Positions 50,533 to 63,358 of a stretch of 64,000 bases of DNA are shown in pieces. Within the stretch, counting starts at the first letter, position 1, and each line of letters begins with the position of its first letter. Both the position numbers and the translations under genes were made by a program. Source of the DNA: Xylona heveae TC161 (lineage: Eukaryota; Ascomycota; Xylonomycetes; Xylonales; Xylonaceae); assembly GCF_001619985.1 (NCBI RefSeq), contig NW_017264196.1, positions 992,001-1,056,000 of the forward strand, given 5' to 3'. The notes beneath the pieces were generated by a model that was not told where the DNA came from, did no database searches, and saw only the letters and a program-made list of their open reading frames with translations.

Positions 50533-52538
50533 ATGAACAGGTATACAGCATCTTTTGCATTTTTTGAGGCGATATGGGAGGTTGGTGTTGCTGTGATCAA
50601 CTCTCTGCTTCGCCTTGACTGAATTGATGGACTTTGCTATAGGCCGGTATTACACATTGTTTTGTCAATCTTGGATCGGACCATCCCAGCATCATCGAAG
50701 CTATAGTCAAAGGGCAAAATGAAAAGCAGGGCAAATTTCCAAAGATTATCACATGCCCTAATGAGGTAAGAGTGTGAAGCTATTAAAAATGTGCAGTGGT
50801 GCAAAATTCTTACCCAAAAATAAAATATCTAGATGGTTGCTCTTTCAATGGCAGACGGATATGCCCGACTGACCAACCAGCCGCAATGCGTAATAGTCCA
50901 CGTCGACGTGGGTACACAGGGTCTCGGGGCCGCAGTCCACAATGCCTCCACCGGACGCGCTCCTGTATTTATATTTGCCGGCCTCTCGCCATATACTATT
51001 GAAGGCGAAATGCGCGGCTCACGAACAGAATATATTCATTGGATTCAAGATGTGCGGGACCAGACGGCGATTCTGGGACAGTACTGCCGCTACACCGGCG
51101 AAATAAAAACCGGCAAGAATGTCAAACAAATGGTCAATCGGGCCTTGCAATTTGCCATGAGCGATCCCAAGGGACCCGTTTACCTGGTCGGAGCACGGGA
51201 GCCCATGGAGGAGGAAATTGACGCATATTCTCTTGTTCAGGAACAATGGACACCCGTTGAACCATGTGGACTCTTCCCGGACGCCGTGGCGAGCATTGCA
51301 GAATTGCTCGTCAATGCCAGAGAACCACTCGTCATAACCGGTTATCTGGGTCGCACTCATGCTGCAGTCAACCAGTTGGTCAAGCTCGCAGATACACTTC
51401 GAGGTCTACGTGTCCTCGATACGGCCGGATCAGACATGAGTTTCCCCGCTGATCACCCAGGATGGCTTGGGCTGCGATTCGGCGTGGACGAGAGCATCAA
51501 GACAGCAGATGTTATACTCGTGATTGACTGCGACGTGCCCTGGATCAACACGCAATGCCAGCCTCGGGCCGACGCAAAAATTATTCATCTAGATGTTGAT
51601 CCGCTCAAACAGCAAATGCCGGTTTTCTACATCGCTGCGCACCAGCGGTACCGCACCGACAGCTGTACGGCGCTCAGCCAGATCAATGCCCTAATCGAAG
51701 CGCGTCCAGATCTTCTCGCCAAGCTACGACTACCATTCTATCACCAACGTTGGGAGAACCTCTTGGACTCGCACCGTCTACGGCTTCAAAGTATCACTGA
51801 TCAGGCCCAGCCCGCTGCCAATGGCCACTTTTCGACTCCTTACCTCGTAGCAACCCTGCGGCGTGCCCTACCCAAGGACACCATCTTTTGCATCGAGGCC
51901 GTCACCCAGTCCGTCCTAGTGCACGACCAGCTCCAGGCCACGCTTCCCGGGCAATGGATCAATTGCGGCGGCGGCGGACTAGGATGGTCTGGCGGTGCAG
52001 CGCTGGGAGTCAAGCTCGCCACCCAGGCTATTGGCCTCAACAAATTTGTCTGCCAGATTGTGGGTGATGGCACTTTTTTGTTCAGCGTACCAGGCAGTGT
52101 GTATTGGATCTGTCAGCGCTATGGCATTCCAATTCTGACGATTGTCTTGAACAATAAGGGTATGTCTATACATTCGGCAGAAATGCATTTCCTTCTGTGT
52201 CAAATAGTACAATATAACGGATACTGACAAACTGACAAAAAAATTTAGGCTGGAACGCACCTCGCCGCTCTCTCCTGCTTGTTCACCCTGACGGCCTCGG
52301 CTCCCGCGCATCCAATGAAGAACTTAACATCTCTCTCGTGCCTACTCCCGACTACGCAGGCATCGCCAAGGCGGCTGCAGGCGGGAACCTCTTTGCCGCC
52401 CGTGCCTCGACAGTCGAGGATCTAGATAAATTACTCCCCCTTGCTGTAGAGGCAGTCCAGAATCAAGGCGTCTCTGCCGTGCTTGATGCCCATTTGGACG
52501 GACCAGAGGGCAAATATACCCTTGAGCAAACCATGTAA
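50533..52538 (+). CDS. Thiamine-diphosphate-dependent enzyme, acetolactate-synthase-like
   Basis: Predicted ThDP enzyme of the acetolactate synthase/benzoylformate decarboxylase superfamily; the exact reaction is unknown. Exons 50533-50580, 50643-50765, 50833-52159 and 52249-52538 sum to 1788 nt, 595 aa. The N-terminal PYR domain has NLGSDHPSIIEA and the catalytic glutamate in CPNE (residue 57) before MADGYAR. The central domain runs from about 190 to 330. The PP domain has the metal/ThDP motif GDG at 468-470 with the NN pair about 27 residues later, then GWNAPRRS. The true anabolic ALS has a mitochondrial presequence and pairs with a regulatory subunit; this protein has no presequence, so it is likely a paralog in degradative or specialised metabolism. 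The first donor (GTTGGT) is weak, but the join restores the family's FFEAIWEAGITHCFV. Confidence 0.85.
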
Positions 52539-52966
52539 GGTTGTGGCTATTCTATCTTTACCCCGCTGGCTTGTATGTGTCTTATCTTGCATTGTCCTAC
52601 CCTGTCTTCTCCCTAGCTTGCTCTCTAGTATACTGCGCTGCACAATGCTCTGTTGGTACTGCACTGTACCCTGCAAGGCATACTACAATTTGGTATGAAT
52701 CTACTGCACAGCTTATTATCGTCGTGGAAGTAAAAACTTGCAACTATTCTGTCAATTTGCTCGGCTGACAACATTCGATGTCATTCCAATGCTATACATA
52801 TACGTATACTCTGTAATGTGAGTGTGTTGGGGTTTCCGTTGGCGCGTGTATTCGACACTTCCGAGACTGATATATAAAACTGCTTTCCTCTCCTTCCCCC
52901 CTGCCCCTCCCTTTTCTCTCTTCGTAGGGGTCTGTATCAATGCTCGTTCCAGGCTCTTTAGTAATC
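52539..52966. other. Short convergent intergenic region
   Basis: 428 bp between the 3' ends of the ThDP enzyme and avl9, presumably both terminators. A pyrimidine-rich tract lies at 52878-52925. No gene seen. Confidence 0.6.
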
Positions 52967-55927
52967 TCATTCCTTTGCACCCCCATTGTCTGTCTCATGT
53001 CCCGGTGCAGCGGTCTTTTCATTGTCCTGCGGACTTGACACCGGTTCCGTTGCTGATGAAGAAGTAAACACATTCATTGATCTGCGCTTTGTAGGTGACA
53101 AGGAAAAGCGATGCTGCTGATGATCATGGCGGTGCTGAGGGGATTGCGGGCTGCTTTCGCCTTTCTCCTCTTTAGAGAGTGTCTGAGAGTGCAGCTGTCC
53201 AACCGGAGACGAGGGCACAGATGAGGAGGACAGCTGGGCGGGCTGGGTCGATGGCGTTGTCGGCAGTTGCGAGGTTTGTATGGCGGGGACATTGGGTTTG
53301 TTCCAGCCTGTTCGGCGCTTCTCGCTGGCCCACTGCGTCCAAGAAGAAAGATATGCTCCTGCTCGGGACGAGGCTGCTGCTACAGAGGACTGGGCGGCCG
53401 AGAAATCAGGAGCGCGAGAAACTGTAATGATTTTTAGCTTTCCGCCCGTATTTTTTCAGTGGTTTTGTATGACTGCCAGATAGAACGATCAATGCAGCAG
53501 GTTTGGAATGGGTATCATGATTAAGCTGGAGACAGTAATGGGAGACTCACATTTTGACCCGGCCCAGCCACCCTCATGAGTTGAGGAAGACGGTTGCGAA
53601 GCGCTAGAAGCTGCGGCTGCGGCTGCTGCGGCACGATGCTCTTCTTGCCGTTTCCGTTGAGCTTCGCGCATAACCTCAATGTCTGCCCAAAGAGTATTGA
53701 ATGCGGAAGACACTTTCTTCTGGCCACTGGCCAGATGCTTCCCTAGAGCTTCACGGCCAGTGTTGAGGCGTTCATCCAAGTGGAGTTCTGCGACTTGACT
53801 GTAAAGTGATCAGATCAGCATCAGACTCCTCCTCTCTGGTGAGTTCGGTCTTTCTACATACTGTGCTAATCGACGCTGCACGTCTTCTATCGTAAGGCCG
53901 CCCGCACATGGGTGTCGAGGCTCGACAATATCGAATAAATGTGAATCTATATGTTTGTGTTAGGATGATGCAAAGAAGTTACACTTGAGGAAACGAATGA
54001 GCTTGCCTGTAAACTCTTGGAAAATCCTAAAATTGTCAGTCTTCATCCAAGCTTCGATCCACTCGGTTCCAAAGTCGGCGCCAGGGTCCCCTTCTGAATT
54101 ACTCGTCAATACTTCATCTATAAATACAGATCTATTCAGATATGGGCCTACCTATATCTGGTAAGAGCTGACTCGGCTCATTCTTGTGCTTTTCAGCATG
54201 CATTCGGTATTTGACTGATGCAATCAAGGCTAATATGTACTCCTCAAATTGAAGCCTGATGAAGTCTTCGCTGCCAGCGTATCCCATAGTCTTGGGTCGT
54301 TCCGGATTCGCTATATATCATATTAGCAATATTCGCCGAAGAGCAGTCCAAGGCCCTTACCGGGATCCCAAGTATCGTTGACTGCTTGCGTCAGGAAGTC
54401 AATCCATCTTCGATCAGCCACAGTTAATGACAAGACCCCCCGTAATGAAGGGGAGGAAATATCAATCGTATCTTCATCCAACTAGAGCCAAATTAGAAAT
54501 TTTCCCGACTAGCCAATAACCCAAAGCTTACGTTTACGAGGATGTCGCTATATCTGTCCCGTTGCTGGAGAAGCAGGGTATTGGTAGACCCAACAATGTA
54601 CGATTTCGTTCCGTGATCAGCGAGCAAATCAAGCTGCTGCAGCGGCGTATATGGGCCGAAAAGGCTCCCCTATTTACGGTTTCAGTTCATTCGCCTGCCG
54701 AAGCTCATCCATCATTTTACCGACCTTGCCAAAAAGCTGTAACGGAAGCCCCATATAGGACAATACTGATGTTGTGTCAGCGACGGAGCCTCATGAGCAG
54801 CAGTACAACATCCTACAGGAATTTCTATCACTGGTTCTCAGCGATGTGGGCTTGACTGAAGACTTCTCAAGGTTGTTCAAATCAGGATCGGCGCAATCTT
54901 GAAGGTTTCGAATTAGACCTGGGATGAGGGAAATGAGAGAAAATTGCATCATGCATAGGCGTTCGCAGCGAGTGCCAAAGAAGAGCATCTAATAGAGTCA
55001 ATAGCCAGGACGAAATGGTAATCACAAATGCCTCCTACCTTTGGCTGCAATAAACAACATTTGAAAAGCACCAGCGTTTGGTATTTGAACTCGTGAATCA
55101 TCTCTCGTAATGAAAGACCTTTAAATAATCCAAATGTTAGCACTCGTAGTCTGTAGTCATTCACACTCTATACGGATAATGTTTACCCAGATATTGATCC
55201 TTGTCCGCATCGTTATCGTGAAGGGTCTGCTTAAGGCTGGCTTGGAATTCCTAAACTTCTCTTAGTTTAGATATCTTTGCCCGCCGAAGCGCGATTTCGA
55301 ACCTTGATGATATCCACATCTGAAAAGTCTCTGATATCAAAAGTCTCAGCATGTTTAAATCGAAGTGACACGAGGCTGCCAAGTCGTACCGCTGCGCGAA
55401 CCATGCCTTGGTAACCACAGAAAGCTTCTCCCGAAGATGACCAAAATACTGCGGACTATCTGCAATCACTACTACAGCTTTCTGTACTGTCGATCTGGTG
55501 ACCTCGGCCGGTCGGTTTATCAGTTCGTTCGAGTCCATTTGTCGAGTACACGAAATGCCGAACAGCGACGTGGCAGGCCGATCGCCCTGCGCCTCATGGC
55601 GGAGTGTAAAGTAGGAGAAGCCTTCAGACGTTCTGTATTTATACAAAGCATTAATCGAATACCCTTTGGCGCAGAAAAAGGAGGTCATAGAGCTCACGCA
55701 TGGGCACCGTCCGAGAGGGCCATGAATGGCAACAAGCTCCACTCATTTTCAGAGGCTAGATCTCTACCGTCCGCGACCCCCCACCAGTTTTCAATCTCAG
55801 GTCCTCTGTAGAATTTTCAGTTAGCTGGAGGCATGCCTCGGAAGGACCCTAGGAGCTCCTCGAACCGTGCGTGATGAAATCCAACGATCGTTACGACCGG
55901 GTCGAAGCCGCTGCCGTGGCCGGCCAT
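52967..55927 (-). CDS. avl9: Avl9-like late secretory pathway protein (DENN-type)
   Basis: Acts in exocytic transport from the late Golgi (known for yeast Avl9; the family carries a DENN-type fold). Fifteen exons: 55927-55866, 55805-55698, 55632-55390, 55330-55303, 55250-55187, 55118-55039, 54988-54817, 54789-54725, 54669-54532, 54481-54361, 54310-54152, 54093-54007, 53946-53862, 53798-53551, 53421-52967. They sum to 2115 nt, 704 aa. Conserved segments in order: VGFHHARGPEIENWWG, SLLPFMALSDGAHA, FGISCTRQ, VTRSTVQKAVVVI, FKYQTLVLFKCCLLQPK, PLQQLDLLADHGTKSY, DRYSDILVN, LFDIVEPRHPCAGG and DERLNTGREALGKH. The C-terminus is Ser/Gln-rich and disordered. The intron after exon 12 probably has a GC donor. 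The fourth exon is 28 nt. The exon 8 acceptor is the least certain junction. Confidence 0.9.
53947..54006 (-). other. avl9: Probable GC-AG intron in avl9
   Basis: The exon ends ACAG and the intron begins GCAAGC on the minus strand; it ends in TATAG before ATTCACATTT. The join gives EFTDSHLFDIVEPRHP, which fits the family. A competing GT about 26 bases further in would also keep the frame but adds nine residues (GKLIRFLKY replaces D), which the family lacks as far as I recall. Confidence 0.65.
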
Positions 55928-56768
55928 CCTCCGTTCGTATTATATTACTCGGCCGCATCAGAGGATGCAACACATACTGCAGGGGGTAGGGGCAGAGATG
56001 TTTGCACAGAAAAGGACTTGATCACGTTCGCAATGACACTGATAACGCACATAAAATACCCTTTTACGATCGGAGATCCTGTCAGAGCTCCCTGGGAAAA
56101 CCCCCTCTGACCCAAGAAGCTTAAGAAATCGTGGGTCTCCTTCGGTAAAGCTCTATGCCTAGAACGTCACTGGACAAGAACCCAAACAGAACCGGTTACC
56201 TCCAATTTCAGCTAAGATCGGCGTGACTATCATCACAGATGGGTCGCTCTTCTGTACAAGGCAAATCCAAAATACAAATATCACCAATACCCAGAAGCCC
56301 TTTTTATGCTCCATCGCATTCGAGGAATTATTTTGTATATCATTGTTTCTAGTCATATACTCAACATTTCAAATCTGATTACGCTGCTTCATATACTAAT
56401 TTGCGATCGAAAAAGACACCGCAACAACGCCACGCATTCCAAGAGGTGAGAGCGTATCCCCTCATACCCAAGGCCAGAACCTCCTGACCAGTTGCCCAAC
56501 GGCTTGGAAAGGCAAGTATTTCAGCAATTGACGCTCCCGCGCATATAGAATAGCTCATCAAGAACCAGAATCTGGCCGCTCCCATCTCATGTGTCCTTCG
56601 GAGGGTCGTATGTGGAGGCACACCATATGTGCCAAGCGGTGAATGAATCAGACGTGGATAGAGGAATTGCGTGCGTTTGGGGGAGCAGAAGCGGGACAAG
56701 AAAGGGGTGAATCATAAGAACGGTGACGTTTAAAAATATGAAAAAGAAGAAACGGCAAAATGGCTCTT
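55928..56768. other. Intergenic region between avl9 and hog1
   Basis: Both neighbours are on minus, so this is the avl9 promoter and hog1 3' flank. A 106-codon frame (56379-56699, minus) has no recognised domain and is likely chance sequence or part of the hog1 3' UTR. Confidence 0.5.
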
Positions 56769-58303
<1,535 letters not shown>

Positions 58304-59827
58304 CTTGAAGATTCGTTGTCGAAAAGGGGAGAAAAATCAATGAAAGGAGGCAGGCACCGTTGGGCCACACAAGTTGAATAAAGGTAGATGATGTGGCGGC
58401 GGAATGAAGGTGAGTGTCGCGATGGGCTTTTCACAACGCTGGTGCAATAACGAAGTGGCACACTGTGCGAGACAGCGGAGATGAATTTGCGTGAAGAGGG
58501 ACCTCTGATTCACGACACAGGAAGAATGGTAGGAGACGAAGATCGCAATATTGACGCGAAGACTCGAGTAGGCGGAGAGTTGAGTAAAGAAGAACGTGTG
58601 GTGATGCCGAAAGAGAGCGGCGTTCTTGCTATTCAACAAGGAGAAGAGAGCGGACGACGACGGCAAATTGGAGGCCGCGGTTGACTCTAGCGCCTTGGGT
58701 GCCTTTAGTAGTCCCGCCGAGGCAGATAATGAGTATGAAGGTGAGACGAGTGGAATTGACGACAGCGACCACGATGATGGTGATAAGGATAGTAAATGGG
58801 AAGAAGTAATTGAGCAGGGTCTGGTGGGGGGGAAGCTGATCAATTTCCTTGCCTTTGACGAAGGAAGGAGGGGAATTGGAAAATCTACTGTAACTGGATT
58901 GATGCCCTAGGGTAATAATAACTACTGTCTAACTGGGAATCTTGGGTAATAACTACTGTAACAGGGGAAACAAGGAGGTGTAACGATGGAACTCCCGACT
59001 GCGAGATCGACGATTTGCTCTTCTAGGCGGGAAAGACAAAGCAAGATGGAGAGACTCCGGGTCCCCGATCTCTATGTTAGTACGTGGGTACTCTGCCTAC
59101 TCGTATAGTCAGTCAACTTGGTCCGGGCCACATTTATTTCAGTCGTTTCTCTCTCTGTGTGTGTGAAGGCGAACACCAGGCGAGCTTCATTGGATAGATC
59201 CAAGACGGATTTCACAGTTCGGTCGAACATTAGGTTTGTACACAGGATATGTCGTACAAAGTTTAAAAACCACACGTTCACACGCCGATCAGCGCCTCGT
59301 CCGGGGCTCACTACAGTGGAAGTCCGGGGGATTGACCAGGCTGGAAACTTAACTGGAAGCTACGGGGGTATAACTGCGGGTAAGTCAGCACCGCAGCAAA
59401 TCTGGGTAAAGGGATTGGTTGGGGTCGGGAGAGCTATAGATGGGCAAATTGGGGCGAAATGGGAAAATTTTTGTCAAAATGGCAATATCATAATGGTGGA
59501 CATCAAGTTGGCTAGATCTCGCGGCATCCCACCCATGGAGAAAAGAAAAAGTTGCACGTCACCAGCCTCGGCCCACAGGGCTCTACTGCACGGAGAGCCC
59601 CGCGACCACAGGGCACTTCAGCGTACGGAGTATTCTGACCAAGACGCAGCTTGCATGTCTTTCGCTCCCTACCTGTTTGAGCCACCTTTTCACTTTTCAT
59701 CTCCTTTCTCTCCACTTCTCCCCCTTTCTCTTGAGCATCAGGTCGTAACGCCAGCATCGGGTGGCTCAGTCTAGACCGTGTGACAGGGCCGGGCAGCGAT
59801 GCAAAACCTTGGCAGGTGCCTCTATGG

Positions 59828-59841
59828 GGTACCCGGGTACC
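59828..59841. repeat. Perfect 14-bp palindrome
   Basis: GGTACCCGGGTACC reads the same on both strands. It could be a dimeric regulator site or chance. Confidence 0.7.
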
Positions 59842-61516
59842 TGCTCCACCAGCCACTGGCCAGACGAGAACGCCAGCATGGTATCTGTGACGTAACCATC
59901 GCGACCGCAGCAACATCGTCATCATAGCTTCCCCTCTAGCCCCACTTTGTATCAACCAAGCAAAACAAGATCTGGAAGATTTCCTTCCAATGTCCAGTCG
60001 AGTGGTTTGTGAAAGGGAAAGAGCGATCTATGCCATCGTATCGACAAGGAAAACGAACAGAGATGTAGAATGAAAGTGATAAATTATCTACCTACCTAGA
60101 TAGGTATTCAATCTTAAAAACAAAGGAAATCCGCGGCTATGGTCCGGCCTTTTGATTGGCTCGGACGAACAACCGGACTCGGGACAAGGTGCCAAACGTG
60201 ATGAGAGCCACAACACGTGCGCATCTCCCTTTGTCCGTTGCATATTCCAGAAATCAGTAAATAAAGGACGACAATAATGACTGGGAATGATCATATACAA
60301 TTTTAGCATCAGAAAATTGAAAGAAGACTTACCATACCGTTTTTATCCTTCATTTAGTCGATCAACCCTTTTCCAATTCTCAAACTGTTTTTTTATTATC
60401 GTGTTTACAGGATCTAGTTCACTTTTGAAAACTGAAGTGCATTTAGCGATATACTAAGCAATGCACAGAAATAAGTGAGGTATTTGGAAAATCAAGGACA
60501 TCAAGTATTCGTTCAAGGTTAGCGCTAAGAATTTGACCCTGGTGACAATCTCACAACTTTCAGCCAAGCAGCCCGTTCTACCCTAGACTGATCGTATGGA
60601 GTTTATCAATTGCCAGATCTCCTTTTAGATTACCCGCATCGTCGATCGAACGTTGATCTAAACAGGACATCCCCAGAAAAACCTCCTTGAGCTAATAGCC
60701 ACGCAGTCCTTGTGGGATTTAAGGATTTTAGTAGTTTTGCTTGCACGTGATCGCAAGCCTCCTTCGAAGAACCAAGTGGCATGCTAATTGTGGATCGCGG
60801 CTGAAGAATTATCACTTCAAAGAAACCAAATCATTGAGCTTGTTTCACCATGGTTTCCGAAAATATAGAGATTGGCACGGCAATTTCAGATCGACCTGGC
60901 GGTGCAAGAATGTTCAATTCAACGATGCATTGAGATTGAGACGGTAAGGCTGACTGTTAATTGCTCTAACCTGTCTACCCTTGTACCTTACTTCCAGGCT
61001 CCCAGCCATTCTGGAGCCTGGAGTACAGAATAATAGCAGTACCATGTCGGCTGTGGAGCGTGTATCATCCCGTATTCCAAGACAACATGGCCCCAGAGAA
61101 ACTTGTGGGAATAAAATTATGACAAAATCGTATGGTGAGCAATTAGCTCTGGATGCAATATGTCGACCAGCTTCTCACAATACTGCAAAATACAAATATA
61201 TGATATTCTTCGCCAGAAATATTCCCCTTCCTCCTAATTTCAGAAACGATATTAGCACGTGAGAAAATGTTGAGATCAAGTGATCGATATTGTACGCCAT
61301 TATGGGATTTCGCAGATCATCGGATGTCGTTGTATAAACTGCTTTGCTTTCCCTCCTTCCAAGATTGCTGAAATACATGGCTATTGTATCGCTGCGTCTT
61401 CTTCGTAACGAGGGTCTATAGTGAAGGTACCTTAAGTTTTATTATCGGCACTACTCTGGCTTTGCTTCTTGTCTTTTCTCTGTAAATCTTCTCTCATTAA
61501 TATAATCGAAGAAGGG

Positions 61517-61544
<28 letters not shown>
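61517..61544. repeat. Homopolymer run, A x 28
   Basis: Twenty-eight A residues in the hog1/G-alpha spacer. It could mark the tail of an old retroposed sequence, but the upstream 1 kb shows no coding remnant and I see no flanking target-site duplication, so it is listed only as simple sequence. Confidence 0.85.
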
Positions 61545-61547
<3 letters not shown>

Positions 61548-62162
61548 ACAAAAATCAATGCTTCCCAAAATCGTTTCTTCTCGTAAAATTCAAAGCATTG
61601 ACATCATGCGCTCATTAAGCAGCAATCGATTTTGGAGATGAGGCAATTTAGGAAGCAGACTGCATCCGCTCACTCTTGCGCCCCGCTAGAAAGGCCACGA
61701 CTAATGATCGATGACTCGGAAAGGCGGAATCCAAGCAGAACACGGAGGTTCATATAGCTGCTTAGTTAATGAGAATTAAATTCAATGCTTATAGTGCGAA
61801 TAGAGAACCACGATCACAGCTCGTGCTAGGTCTCCGCCTGTTTGTCATCTCCATCCTGATGCTAATGGCCATTGCATAGAAACTCATTATTTGAAATTGT
61901 CTCGGTCATTCGCATACGAACGGCTTAGCGTGAGTGCACAAATCTGACCCGGTTAGGAAGTAAGCTCAGTTATGTTCACCTGCAATAAAATTATGCAGTT
62001 CCATGCAGAGACGGAGAAAACCGATGGCTCAACATGGACACAGCAAAATAATGCGCAGTCTCTTTGTGAATTAGTTTCAGGTCTGGTTCAAGCAATTGCA
62101 ATGTTTTCGGTCGATCCAAGACAGTCTAGTTCGTGAATAATGTTGTATTAAAGGCGACTTTA

Positions 62163-62206
62163 TAATCATAATAACATCAGCAATAATAACAATAATAATC
62201 ATCATC
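62163..62206. repeat. ATA/ATC trinucleotide-like microsatellite
   Basis: Imperfect AATAAT/ATCATC repeat of about 44 nt in the upstream region of the G-alpha gene. Confidence 0.7.
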
Positions 62207-63358
62207 CCACCTGATCTCTTGATCTCCGCCCCGCGGACCAATGCAGGTAGACTAAGCCCCCAAGCATTTTGGCGAGCTGTGAGGCATTACCCGGCCCCTC
62301 GCAAAGCGTAATCCCGCCAAAACGAAAGTCGCTTGCTGGACCTTAGCTAAGGTAACTCGGCCTATGCTCCCGTAGCGTACCGTAATCAAGAGAGTAAGTA
62401 GAGAGACAGGTTAGGAGCATCATCGCTGGCCGGTTCCTCGACATCATCACCACCGCCAGCGTCTGGCAGCTACCTTCACCCCGCCCTTTGCATCTCTGCT
62501 CACCTTGGAATTTAGAGAATCAAACCGCCAACAAACTCAATATCGCCTCAAAAACACTCACGCCTTTCGACACGGACGTTCAAGCGTCCGTTTTTGCAGA
62601 TCTCGTAAAGGTGTAGCACAGTCGCACCTGCCAAGTTACCTCCTTCGCCCACAGCAAGGCTTCATTTCAGCTTTTTTTTCGTCAGCTGAGCCCATTGACA
62701 GCGTCAATTATTGGCTTGTCTACTTTCGCTTCTGGTATCGCTCATTGGCGAACCCGTCACGGACCGTGTAGACGGGATTAAGGTCGCTCTACCTACCATT
62801 AGTCGACGCCTTGCCCTGTCGCTTTTCGCATCCTGTTCACTCATAAATCTACGGAGCTTCAGCAAATGATTCCTGCGTAACTGGGTGTGTAGAACCTGGT
62901 ACTAGCTCAGGGCCTTCCTTGACGGTGCTTCACTTGCTCCCGAGGGATCCGCAAGCCACGACAACGTTGGACCGCCGAATTTCTCAATATCCGTCCCCTG
63001 TTCCCTATCTCTCCCACCAGTACTGAAAGTACTGGGTGGTAATCTATCGGGGGATCTCAAGCCTTTTCGGTGGTGCCTGCGTGCAGTTTGCTTAATTCGG
63101 CGGGTGAGCTGGATCTGGGGCCCTCGACCGGGGCTAAATTCAACACCCGCCCAGTGCTCCACGAGATACAACTGGCCGATTCTTCACGAAATTCTGTGAC
63201 ACGAGGCTGAAGGTTAGACATTCCCGAAGCCTAGCCTCGAATTCCATCACACCAGCAACGAATTTCGAATCAGACTCTCGAAAGCTGCGCCATTTTTATA
63301 TTTTCATTCTCATCTCATTGTTTCCTGTGGCCAGAGGGTTGCATCATCTATAGACAAA

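Larger units (their letters stand above)
58304..63358. other. 5 kb divergent intergenic region between hog1 and the G-alpha gene
   Basis: Upstream region of two divergent signalling genes. Open frames exist (58337-58843 -, 59118-59774 +, 59512-59955 -, 62505-62771 +), but those I checked (58337-58843 and 62505-62771) begin at TTG, and none resembles a known family. Landmarks: a 14-bp palindrome GGTACCCGGGTACC at 59828-59841, a CCAAT box on minus at 60155-60159, an A28 run at 61517-61544, and ATA/ATC simple repeats near 62163-62206. The last kilobase is probably a long 5' leader of the G-alpha gene. No tRNA or mobile element recognised. Confidence 0.55.

Noticed and set aside
56379-56699. 106-codon minus-strand frame downstream of hog1
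   Set aside because: No domain recognised and no supporting splice context; probably 3' flank.
58337-58843. 168-codon minus-strand frame upstream of hog1
   Set aside because: Begins at TTG, Ser/Pro/His-rich, no family match; most likely part of the hog1 leader or promoter.
61517-61544. A28 run considered as the tail of a SINE or LINE
   Set aside because: No coding remnant, Pol III box pair or flanking duplication was found next to it.
62505-62771. 88-codon frame upstream of the G-alpha gene considered as an upstream ORF
   Set aside because: Its first codon is TTG and no good ATG context is present; likely untranslated leader or promoter.
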